Source: Chloroflexota bacterium (GTDB lineage: Bacteria; Chloroflexota; Dehalococcoidia; Dehalococcoidales; UBA2162). From it: a stretch of 5,785 bases of DNA. Position 1 is the stretch's first letter. Every line of letters begins with the position of its first letter. Positions 1-5,567 of the stretch are shown here, piece by piece. The stretch is from the NCBI GenBank assembly GCA_016193545.1, contig JACPSA010000109.1:1-5785 (forward strand), written 5' to 3'. The translations under genes and the position numbers were made by a program. Under the pieces are notes generated by a model that worked only from the letters and a program-made list of their open reading frames with translations, was not told the origin of the DNA and searched no databases.

Positions 1-1898
1 ACGCCTTTGATGATACCGAGATTGCTATGTTGGTAGAACTGGCGGGAGATATTTCTCTGGGTATTGAGCGCATCAGACAACAGGAGCAACTACGGCAGAG
101 TGAGGAACGCTACCGTACCCTTGTGGATAATGCCCTGGTAGGAGTATTTAGAACCAATCTAAAAGGGGATATCCTCTATGTAAATGATGCTTTGGTAAGA
201 ATGTTTGGCTTTGACGCTGCTGAAGAGATGATAGCGGGCGGGGCAGCAGTAAAGTACAAGAACCCGAGTGACCGAGCAATTTTGATTAAGGAGCTCACTG
301 AAAAAGGCAGGGTCAATAGCTTTGAACTTGAAACACTTACTAAAACGGGAGAAGTAAAAAATGTCGTTATAAGTGTAGTCCTCGAAGGCGATACCCTCTC
401 AGGAATGCTCTTAGACATCACCGAGCGCAAGAAGGCTGAAGAGCAACTCAGGACAGCTGAACAAAACTTCCGTAACTCTATAGATGACTCGCCTCTGGGC
501 ATTCGTATTATCAACGCTGAGAGGGATACAATTTACGCCAACCGTGCAATGCTGGACATCTACGGCTACGACAGCCTGGAAGAACTTAACGCGACACCCT
601 TCGAAAAGCGTTATACTCCGGAGTCCTATGCGGAGCTCGAGGTGAGAGATGAGAAGAGGCGGCGGGAAGAGTCTGTTCCACCAAACTATGAAGTAAGCAT
701 TGTGTGCAAGGATGGGAGAATTCGCCAACTCGAGATCTTTCGTAAGGAAGTGCTTTGGAATGGCAAGCGCCAATTTCAGATGCTTCACCGCGACGTAACC
801 GAGCACAAGCAGGCAGAGGAAAAGATATTACAGGCAGCCAGAGAATGGCAGACAACTTTTGACTCCATCTCAGACTGGGTTTCAATCCATGACAAAGACT
901 ACAAAATTATTAGGGTTAATAAGGCTTTTGCCGATTTCGTTAAGCTGAAACCGGAGGAAATCATTGGCCGGCGCTGCTACGAGCTAATACACGGTGAAAA
1001 AGAAGCCGGTAATTACTGCTCACACCAAGAAGCACTGGATACTGGAAAATCAGCCTACAAGGAGTTTTACAACCCACACCTGGGGATTTATATGGAGGTG
1101 GTCTGTTCGCCGATATTTAATGAGAAAGGGGAGATTACCACTACCATCCATATCGGTCGTGACATCACTGAGCGTAAGAGAATGGAGACACAAATGATGG
1201 TCACCGATCGGCTGGCTTCAATTGGTGAGCTAGCCTCAGGAGTTGCCCATGAGCTCAACAACCCGCTGACGGGTATCATCGGTTTCTCTGAACTGCTCTT
1301 AGACAAAAAGGTCCCGGCTGATATCAGAGAGGACTTAATGGTCATCAATCGGGAAGCAAAACGCACTGCCCAGGTCGTCAGGAACCTGCTTACTTTTGCC
1401 CGAAAGCACCCTGAAGAAAAACAGGCTGTCAATATCAATAGCACCATAAGCATAGTGCTGGGACTGCGCGCCTATGAACAAAAGGTAAATAACATCCAGG
1501 TCATTACCCGTTTTGCCGCCGACCTTCCCGAGCTTACCGCCGATAGTTTCCAACTACAGCAGGTCTTTCTTAACATTATCATTAATGCCGAGTACTTTAT
1601 GATTGAAGCACACCACGGAGGCACGCTGACTATTACCACCGAACGGATAGATAATTTTGTCCGCGTATCCATAGCGGACGATGGCCCGGGGATTGCCCAA
1701 GAGAACCTGGAGCACATCTTCGACCCATTCTTCACTACCAAGGAGGTGGGCAAAGGCACCGGCCTGGGCTTGAGCATCTGCCACGGTACCGTAACCGCCC
1801 ACGGCGGCCGTATCTACGCTGAAAGCGAGCTGGGCAAAGGCGCCACCTTTATCGTGGAGCTACCTATCAGCAATGATAAGACGGGAGTAACAGAGTGA
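1..1898 (+). CDS. Multi-sensor histidine kinase (GAF end, three PAS, HisKA, HATPase), 5' truncated
   Basis: Partial at the 5' end. The reading frame is open from base 3 and the residues before the first ATG (base 27) already look like the last helix of a GAF domain, so ATG 27 is internal. Numbering from that Met: PAS1 about 24-135, PAS2 about 144-262, PAS3 about 272-385, each closing with a D-[IV]-T-E-[RH]-K type motif and a short helical linker. The HisKA helix follows with the H-E-L-N-N-P-L motif (phospho-accepting His408, codon 1248-1250). The ATPase domain shows an N box (NIIINAEYF), G1 (DDGPGI, 1677-1694), F box (FDPFFTTK) and G2 (GKGTGLGLS), so the catalytic core is complete. No membrane segment is visible in this part, so this portion looks cytoplasmic. 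Family knowledge: it autophosphorylates on His and passes the phosphate to receiver Asp residues. Likely partners are the three receiver proteins just downstream. The ligands sensed by the PAS and GAF domains cannot be read from sequence. Confidence 0.95.
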   Translation, partial: AFDDTEIAMLVELAGDISLGIERIRQQEQLRQSEERYRTLVDNALVGVFRTNLKGDILYVNDALVRMFGFDAAEEMIAGGAAVKYKNPSDRAILIKELTEKGRVNSFELETLTKTGEVKNVVISVVLEGDTLSGMLLDITERKKAEEQLRTAEQNFRNSIDDSPLGIRIINAERDTIYANRAMLDIYGYDSLEELNATPFEKRYTPESYAELEVRDEKRRREESVPPNYEVSIVCKDGRIRQLEIFRKEVLWNGKRQFQMLHRDVTEHKQAEEKILQAAREWQTTFDSISDWVSIHDKDYKIIRVNKAFADFVKLKPEEIIGRRCYELIHGEKEAGNYCSHQEALDTGKSAYKEFYNPHLGIYMEVVCSPIFNEKGEITTTIHIGRDITERKRMETQMMVTDRLASIGELASGVAHELNNPLTGIIGFSELLLDKKVPADIREDLMVINREAKRTAQVVRNLLTFARKHPEEKQAVNINSTISIVLGLRAYEQKVNNIQVITRFAADLPELTADSFQLQQVFLNIIINAEYFMIEAHHGGTLTITTERIDNFVRVSIADDGPGIAQENLEHIFDPFFTTKEVGKGTGLGLSICHGTVTAHGGRIYAESELGKGATFIVELPISNDKTGVTE

Positions 1899-2443
1899 AA
1901 ACTTTAAGTGCTGAGACTAATAGAATCCGGCAGCACGATAATGAGAGCCGCCAAAAACGCCAAATATTGAAGAGAAGCAGACAGAAAGAAGCTATCCTCA
2001 AGGTCTTGAGCAGCACAACATCTCATCCTACAGCCTCGTGGATATACGATGAGGTGAGAAAAGAGATGCCTGGTATCAGTTTGGGGACAGTTTACCGTAA
2101 CCTTAGACTGCTACAGGCACGAGGAGAGATTTTGAGGCTGGACATTGCCGGTGATTGCAGGAGGTTCGATGCCAATACAAATGACCACTACCATGGCAGG
2201 TGTGACCGCTGCGGTCAGGTCTTTAATATCGATGAATCAGTAAGCAGGAGACCGGATTGGGGAATATCCCGGAAAACAGACTTTAAGATTTTGGGATATC
2301 AAATCGAGTTTCGCGGACTTTGCCGAGAGTGTCAGGCAAGCCAGAAGCTGAAAAGTAGCAAGCGTGGACAAAAGAGACAGGATAAACCAGGAATATTTAA
2401 TAGCAAGGTGTTGCTTCTAGCGTCTTCACATGCCCACCCATGA
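1895..2443 (+). CDS. Fur/PerR-family metal-dependent transcriptional regulator with N- and C-terminal extensions
   Basis: The GTG start overlaps the kinase TGA (GTGA), and a GGGAG ribosome binding site at 1883-1887 sits 7 nt upstream. The residues up to the winged helix carry no better start, so translational coupling is likely. Residues about 28-83 form the Fur-type winged helix (S-H-P-T-A, then G-T-V-Y-R-N-L). The C-terminal half has both structural zinc pairs (C103-x-x-C106 and C143-x-x-C146). By eye, H44, D92, H98 and H100 match the regulatory metal ligands H37, D85, H91 and H93 of Bacillus subtilis PerR. The position of PerR D104 is Asn111, with Asp113 two residues on. At 182 residues it exceeds the usual length of about 145: it has a charged N-terminal tail of about 28 residues and a basic C-terminal tail of about 36 after the last Cys. 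Known role: Fe/Mn-dependent repressor of peroxide or metal genes. The subtype (PerR rather than Fur or Zur) is inferred. A metalloregulator translationally coupled to a kinase is unusual. Confidence 0.9.
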   Translation: MKTLSAETNRIRQHDNESRQKRQILKRSRQKEAILKVLSSTTSHPTASWIYDEVRKEMPGISLGTVYRNLRLLQARGEILRLDIAGDCRRFDANTNDHYHGRCDRCGQVFNIDESVSRRPDWGISRKTDFKILGYQIEFRGLCRECQASQKLKSSKRGQKRQDKPGIFNSKVLLLASSHAHP

Positions 2444-2444
2444 T

Positions 2445-2452
2445 AAGGGAGG
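2445..2452 (+). promoter_or_regulatory. Ribosome binding site of the stand-alone receiver gene
   Basis: AAGGGAGG lies 9 nt before ATG 2462. It begins one base after the stop of the Fur-type gene, so the receiver has its own good initiation signal inside the operon and supports the ATG chosen. Confidence 0.75.
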
Positions 2453-2461
2453 AACTGTAAA

Positions 2462-2854
2462 ATGGAAGCTATTGATAACACTGCCAAGAAAATCCTGGTA
2501 GTCGAAGACGAACCGGCAATTAGCCAGGTTTGCCAGCGAGTCCTTACCAGTGAAGGAATCGAGGTAGATATTGCCGTCAATGGGAAGGTAGCTCAAGCTA
2601 TGATTGAGAAGAAGCAATATGACCTCTGCCTGGTTGACATCAGGACGCCGGTGATGGATGGCAAAGAGCTCTACCACTGGCTGCAGGACAAACACCCGCA
2701 ACTGGCCGGCAGGGTAATATTCACTACCGGAGACACAATGGGTGGCGACACTCAGAGTTTCCTGGAACAAACCGCCCGGCCGTTTCTGCCCAAACCATTT
2801 ACTCCCGACGAGATAAGAACTGTAATACGAGAAGTTTTGAAGGAGGTAGAGTAA
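2462..2854 (+). CDS. Single-domain response regulator (stand-alone receiver)
   Basis: The 130-residue protein is one CheY-like receiver with no output domain. The acidic pocket is E15/D16 (VVEDE), the phospho-acceptor is D59 in L-V-D-I-R-T-P, the switch residue is T88 or T89 (F-T-T-G-D) and the conserved Lys is K111 (L-P-K-P-F). The usual Met after the phospho-Asp (D-x-x-M-P) is Thr here. The segment F-T-T-G-D plus the run up to A-R-P-F-L-P-K-P-F is the style seen in receivers fused to the C terminus of hybrid kinases. That makes it a plausible detached receiver of the upstream kinase (inference). It lies 18 nt after the Fur-type gene and only 2 nt before the next receiver gene. It probably acts as a phosphate shuttle or sink, or works by protein-protein contact, in the cytoplasm. 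Confidence 0.93.
   Translation: MEAIDNTAKKILVVEDEPAISQVCQRVLTSEGIEVDIAVNGKVAQAMIEKKQYDLCLVDIRTPVMDGKELYHWLQDKHPQLAGRVIFTTGDTMGGDTQSFLEQTARPFLPKPFTPDEIRTVIREVLKEVE
2841..2847 (+). promoter_or_regulatory. Ribosome binding site inside the end of the receiver gene
   Basis: AGGAGGT is embedded in the last codons of the preceding gene and sits 9 nt before ATG 2857. It fixes the start of the next receiver gene and implies coupled translation. Confidence 0.75.
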
Positions 2855-2856
2855 CA

Positions 2857-3534
2857 ATGAATGGGGAACGAGCCAGAATACTGGTTGTTGATGACGAAGA
2901 ATCTATACGGAGCTTCCTGCAGAGGGTACTACAAGAAGCTGGCTATGATGTGGCCACTGCGGCTAATGGCCAGGAAGCTCTCAATAAAATAACCGAGTCG
3001 GGTGCCAGCGTAGTGTGTCTGGATATTAAAATGCCTGGCATATCCGGGATGGAAGTACTGAGACAGATAATGGCTAACTGGCCGCAGACCTGTGTTATCA
3101 TGGCTACCGCAGTTGCCGACGCCCAGACGGCCGTAGATGCCATGAAGCTGGGGGCTTATGACTACATCACCAAGCCCTTTAACCGGGACAACGTCCTGCT
3201 GACAATAAAGAGAGCCATCGAGAAACGAAACCTCCTGCTGGAAAACGAACGACACCGGTCCGAACTTGAAAAAAGAGTGGGGGAGCAGACGGAACGGCTG
3301 CAACAGCAGTTTGTCGAGCTGGTGGAGACCCTAGCCCGTGAGCAGAGACTAATCTACCGGCTGGCTTACAGCCAGCGCGGCGGCAAAGAATTGCTCTCCA
3401 GGCTCCCCAAAGAACTACAAGAACCATTGTCCTCGGTTGAAGAATACAGTGAAGCCCTGATTAGAATCCTGAGAAGAGGAATCGTGAAGCCAAGTAGAGC
3501 TTCCAGAGATAGTAGCAAGGGTTCAAGAGGCTAG
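2857..3534 (+). CDS. Response regulator: receiver, coiled coil, and degenerate kinase-like helix
   Basis: The 225-residue protein has an N-terminal receiver (about 6-122) with D12/D13, phospho-acceptor D56 (C-L-D-I-K-M-P), switch T84 and K106 (Y-I-T-K-P-F), so the phosphorylation site is complete. Residues about 123-168 are a charged, Leu-rich helix that should form a coiled coil. It resembles the linker in receiver proteins that lead to HD-GYP or kinase modules, but no such catalytic domain follows. Residues about 178-205 read like the first helix of a HisKA domain: the block L-P-K-E-L-Q-E-P-L followed by E-E-Y-S-E-A-L parallels S-H-E-L-R-T-P-L then G-Y-S-E-L-L, with Lys185 in place of the phospho-His. 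The last 20 or so residues are basic and Ser-rich, probably disordered. No DNA-binding domain is seen. Likely a dimerising adaptor or decoy in the phosphorelay (inference); a remnant of a receiver-kinase hybrid is also possible. Confidence 0.9.
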   Translation: MNGERARILVVDDEESIRSFLQRVLQEAGYDVATAANGQEALNKITESGASVVCLDIKMPGISGMEVLRQIMANWPQTCVIMATAVADAQTAVDAMKLGAYDYITKPFNRDNVLLTIKRAIEKRNLLLENERHRSELEKRVGEQTERLQQQFVELVETLAREQRLIYRLAYSQRGGKELLSRLPKELQEPLSSVEEYSEALIRILRRGIVKPSRASRDSSKGSRG

Positions 3535-3559
3535 ACGGGATTTACTCCTGAGGTAACTC

Positions 3560-4255
3560 ATGGTCAAAACGCGTGTTCTGGTAGTGGATGATGAACTCAG
3601 TATAATAAAATTCCTCCGTGCCAATCTGGAAGGCAAAGGCTACGAGGTGCTGGCAGCCACCAACGGCATCGAAGCTCTCCAGACCTTTGAAACGGAGCTG
3701 CCCGACCTCGTGCTTCTTGATATAATGATGCCCAAGATGGACGGTTTTGAGGTCTGTCGCCGGCTTCGCGAGTGGTCACAAACACCGATTATAATGCTCA
3801 GTGCACGAGGTGATGAAAGTGACAAGGTAAAGTGCCTCGACCTCGGTGCCGATGATTACATTACCAAGCCGTTTGGTGCCAGTGAACTAATAGCTCGAGT
3901 CAAGGCGGTAATGCGTCGTACCGAGAGAGCTGCCACTACACCTACCCAACCCCTCTTTATCAGCGGTGACTTATCGATTAACTTTATTCAAAGGCGGGTA
4001 ACTGTTGCTGGCAAGGAAGTTAAGCTCACACCGACAGAATATACCCTCCTACAGGAACTCGTGCTTAATGCGGGGAAAGTCCTTACTCACACCCACCTCC
4101 TGAACAAAGTCTGGGGGCCTGAGTACCGGGAGGAAAGAGAATACCTGCATGTCTTTGTCCGTCGCCTACGGGCTAAGCTCGAACCTAACCCGACAAACCC
4201 CATATACATTGTGACTGTGCCCGGCGTTGGCTACCAGTTTAAAGATACGGCGTAA
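3560..4255 (+). CDS. OmpR/PhoB-family DNA-binding response regulator (KdpE-like C terminus)
   Basis: At 231 residues this is the full normal length for the family. The receiver (about 4-118) has D10/D11, phospho-acceptor D54 (L-L-D-I-M-M-P), switch S81 and K103 (Y-I-T-K-P-F). The winged-helix effector domain (about 132-228) has the L-T-P-T-E-Y-T-L-L segment, the V-W-G-P-E-Y turn, the recognition helix ending R-R-L-R-A-K-L-E, and the terminal hairpin V-P-G-V-G-Y-Q-F. The W-G-P-E-Y and R-A-K-L-E-P-N-P features resemble KdpE, but no kdp genes are present, so no symbol is given. A GAGGT site at 3550-3554 supports ATG 3560. It is the last gene of the operon and the only receiver protein with an obvious DNA output, so it is the probable end point of kinase signalling. 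Family members bind 11-bp-spaced direct repeats as dimers; such repeats lie 76 nt downstream, in front of the secreted-protein gene. Confidence 0.95.
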   Translation: MVKTRVLVVDDELSIIKFLRANLEGKGYEVLAATNGIEALQTFETELPDLVLLDIMMPKMDGFEVCRRLREWSQTPIIMLSARGDESDKVKCLDLGADDYITKPFGASELIARVKAVMRRTERAATTPTQPLFISGDLSINFIQRRVTVAGKEVKLTPTEYTLLQELVLNAGKVLTHTHLLNKVWGPEYREEREYLHVFVRRLRAKLEPNPTNPIYIVTVPGVGYQFKDTA

Positions 4256-4288
4256 CGCAATAATCTAAGAGCAAGTAAGGTTAAGAGT

Positions 4289-4316
4289 AAGGGTACCCTT
4301 TTGGGTACCCTTTTTT
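4289..4316 (+). terminator. Intrinsic terminator of the signalling operon
   Basis: A perfect 10-bp stem (AAGGGTACCC, 4289-4298, with GGGTACCCTT, 4303-4312) encloses a TTTT loop and runs into a six-T tract (4311-4316). Each arm contains the self-complementary octamer GGGTACCC. It lies 34 nt after the response regulator stop and separates the operon from the next unit. Confidence 0.9.
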
Positions 4317-4330
4317 GTTGCCCAAAAAAC

Positions 4331-4368
4331 GTTCAGGAAATATTCAGAACTCCCCCATGAATATTTAG
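4331..4368 (+). promoter_or_regulatory. Candidate operator: TTCAG direct repeats overlapping an inverted repeat
   Basis: GTTCAG (4331-4336) and ATTCAG (4342-4347) are spaced exactly 11 bp, and a weaker copy ATTTAG (4363-4368) follows 21 bp later. The 11-bp direct-repeat spacing is the geometry of OmpR/PhoB-family sites; actinobacterial PhoP boxes have GTTCAC repeats at the same spacing. Over the same bases lies a perfect 9-bp inverted repeat, AAATATTCA (4338-4346) and TGAATATTT (4358-4366). The site is 62-99 bp upstream of the secreted-protein start and directly after the operon encoding an OmpR-type regulator. Binding is inferred, not shown. Confidence 0.5.
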
Positions 4369-4394
4369 ATGTTGTTTCGCATCCTGACTATATG
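4366..4394 (+). promoter_or_regulatory. Possible activator-dependent promoter of the secreted-protein gene
   Basis: A -10-like TATATG (4389-4394) lies in the right place, but the hexamer 17 bp upstream of it (4366-4371, TAGATG) has no resemblance to TTGACA. A poor -35 next to the direct repeats is typical of promoters that need an OmpR/PhoB-type activator. The exact start is uncertain. Confidence 0.35.
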
Positions 4395-4414
4395 CTGAAA
4401 CCAGAGAGAAAAAC

Positions 4415-4421
4415 AAGGAGG
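4415..4421 (+). promoter_or_regulatory. Strong ribosome binding site of the secreted-protein gene
   Basis: AAGGAGG is a near-perfect anti-Shine-Dalgarno match 8 nt before ATG 4430. It fixes the start and suggests high translation. Confidence 0.8.
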
Positions 4422-4429
4422 CATCTACG

Positions 4430-5080
4430 ATGAGAAACAAATGGATTAAGAAGGTCTTACCTCTTAGTGTCATGCTGGTAATTACCCTAGTCTTTGGTTC
4501 AGCGAGCCCAGCTGTGGCAGCGCCTGTTACCACCATATCTTTGAGCGGAACAATGGGCAATAATGACTGGTATCTATCGGATGTGACGGTAACTCTGGTG
4601 GCGACAAGCGAGTACAGTCTGAACAGTGGCGGTAGCTGGCAGACCTACAGCTTACCCTTCATCATTAGCAGCGAAGGTACTAATACCGTGTTGGCTAGAA
4701 CGCGAGATAACGCCGGTAATCTGGAATCACCTACCGCCTCCAGGACAGTTAAGATTGATAAGACAGCACCAGTCGTTACTGAGACTGTCAGTCTATATCA
4801 GATAGACAGACGGGGGAAAAACCAGATGGTCAATGTTAGCTACAACGGCATGGCGGCGGACTCTCTTTCCGGCTTATACGAAGCACATATCGTGCTGATT
4901 GATGAATACGGGGTGTATAACCAGAATCTGGGTTCTAACCTTTCGGGAACGTTCTCAGTCGAAGCATGGTGCAGCGGTAATGATCCCAATGGTCGCATCT
5001 ATACTTTCCGGCTCTGGGCTACTGATTTAGCCGGTAATCAGGCAGCTTTTGATGCCGAGACTACCATTCTGCGCAAATAG
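4430..5080 (+). CDS. Secreted protein with shortened OmpL47-type beta-sandwich domain
   Basis: The 216-residue protein begins with a clear Sec signal peptide: basic N-region (R-N-K-W-I-K-K), hydrophobic core about 9-22, and A-V-A cleavage near residue 30. There is no lipobox and no C-terminal anchor, so it should be released or held at the surface non-covalently. Residues about 33-114 match the OmpL47/Ig-like repeat often seen in cell-surface proteins: T-T-I-S-L-S-G-T, D-W-Y-L-S-D-V-T-V-T-L, W-Q-T-Y, the D-N-A-G-N-L-E signature, and V-K-I-D-K-T-A-P at the end. The loop that usually carries D-N-x-S-G-V between the T-L strand and E-Y-S-L appears deleted. Residues about 115-213 look like a second beta-sandwich, with D-S-L-S-G-L and D-L-A-G-N echoing the same fold. 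It has one Cys (C181). No enzyme motif is present; a binding or structural role is likely but unproven. It probably forms its own transcription unit after the terminator. Confidence 0.85.
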   Translation: MRNKWIKKVLPLSVMLVITLVFGSASPAVAAPVTTISLSGTMGNNDWYLSDVTVTLVATSEYSLNSGGSWQTYSLPFIISSEGTNTVLARTRDNAGNLESPTASRTVKIDKTAPVVTETVSLYQIDRRGKNQMVNVSYNGMAADSLSGLYEAHIVLIDEYGVYNQNLGSNLSGTFSVEAWCSGNDPNGRIYTFRLWATDLAGNQAAFDAETTILRK

Positions 5081-5456
5081 CTAGAATGTTACCCAATAGT
5101 TTCCAGTTTGTGCATGTTATCAGTCAACTAACCATGCCGAGTTTGCCTCTGTGTGATGTGGTTAGGATTCTCCTTCGGTCCGCCATCGCTGATAGTTTCC
5201 ACAACCTTCACCGGTGGCAGCTATCAAGTTGAAGAGGCAGTTCTGACCACGTCCTGTTTATTTACTTTCCTGAAGGTTTGCTATTTGAGCTCGTTTTTGT
5301 CCACCGGAGCACAACGAAAAACAGGAATACCAGCGCCAGCACGATGGATGCCGGGAGGATCAATTTATCAAACGGATTACCTCGGGCGGGATTAGGTATA
5401 ATTGCCCCTGAGTGTATAAGTAAATCCTAGCAACTCTTTATAGGCAATTTAGCTTC
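5081..5456. other. Intergenic stretch without a convincing intact gene
   Basis: Forward frames give only short translations with no family resemblance or good ribosome binding site. The 10-mer ATAGTTTCCA occurs twice (5096-5105 and 5192-5201). AATTGCC (5400-5406) and GGCAATT (5443-5449) form a 7-bp inverted repeat. A lone TATAAT at 5397-5402 has no usable -35. The only coding-like signal is the minus-strand anchor described separately. Confidence 0.6.
5262..5426 (-). pseudogene. Possible remnant of a C-terminal membrane anchor
   Basis: On the minus strand, 54 codons are open between an in-frame stop (complement of 5427-5429) and a TAA (complement of 5262-5264). The translation has a Pro/Asn-rich stretch (P-N-P-A-R-G-N-P-F-D-K), about 18 strongly hydrophobic residues (L-I-L-P-A-S-I-V-L-A-L-V-F-L-F-F-V-V) and a hydrophilic tail R-W-T-K-T-S-S-N-S-K. 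This is the layout of a C-terminal anchor of an extracellular protein. The only in-frame GTG falls inside the hydrophobic run and has no ribosome binding site, and no body of a protein is found upstream, so it reads as a broken 3' end rather than a gene. A chance hydrophobic reading cannot be excluded. Confidence 0.3.
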
Positions 5457-5490
5457 AGGTGGTACCAAATGTTACCACCTTGTTTATTAT
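5457..5490 (+). terminator. Hairpin with T-rich tail, probable terminator
   Basis: AGGTGGTA (5457-5464) pairs perfectly with TACCACCT (5473-5480) around an 8-nt loop, followed by TGTTTATTAT. The tail is T-rich but interrupted, so termination may be partial. It could end transcripts from the secreted-protein gene, for which no nearer terminator is seen, and it insulates the promoter just downstream. Confidence 0.5.
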
Positions 5491-5499
5491 AGTAGTGAA

Positions 5500-5542
5500 A
5501 AGTTTACTGGTGACCAGAGAAGCATTGAACTCGTGTAAACTT
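5500..5542. repeat. Inverted repeat around the -35 box, enclosing a palindrome
   Basis: AAGTTTAC (5500-5507) and GTAAACTT (5535-5542) are perfect 8-bp inverted arms 27 nt apart. Between them, CTGGTGACCAG (5507-5517) is an 11-nt palindrome with a single central base. The arms flank the -35 hexamer and the right arm lies in the promoter spacer, a layout suited to a repressor operator. Confidence 0.4.
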
Positions 5543-5553
5543 ATCTGTATAAT
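5525..5553 (+). promoter_or_regulatory. Near-consensus sigma-70-type promoter of the radical SAM gene
   Basis: TTGAAC (5525-5530) and a perfect TATAAT (5548-5553) are separated by exactly 17 bp. The expected transcription start, about 5559-5562, falls only 6-9 nt before ATG 5568. This is the best promoter in the window. Confidence 0.75.
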
Positions 5554-5567
5554 TCTCGTAGAACGGA

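Noticed and set aside
27..29. ATG as the true start of the kinase
   Set aside because: The frame is open to the window edge and residues before it continue a GAF-like C-terminal helix; no ribosome binding site precedes it.
994..1197. 67-residue forward reading inside the kinase
   Set aside because: It is out of frame with the PAS3 coding sequence, which has strong domain motifs; treated as a shadow.
3223..3360. HD-GYP phosphodiesterase after the receiver coiled coil
   Set aside because: The linker resembles that family, but no HD or GYP motif follows before the stop codon.
5153..5395. 80-residue forward reading
   Set aside because: No ribosome binding site, no family resemblance, and it overlaps the more coding-like minus-strand anchor reading.
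5457..5480. GGTGGTACC core resembling the T-box antiterminator motif
   Set aside because: No recognisable stem I or specifier loop lies upstream, the bases after GGTACC do not fit the T-box consensus, and the downstream gene is not an amino-acid gene and has its own promoter. A simple hairpin explains it.
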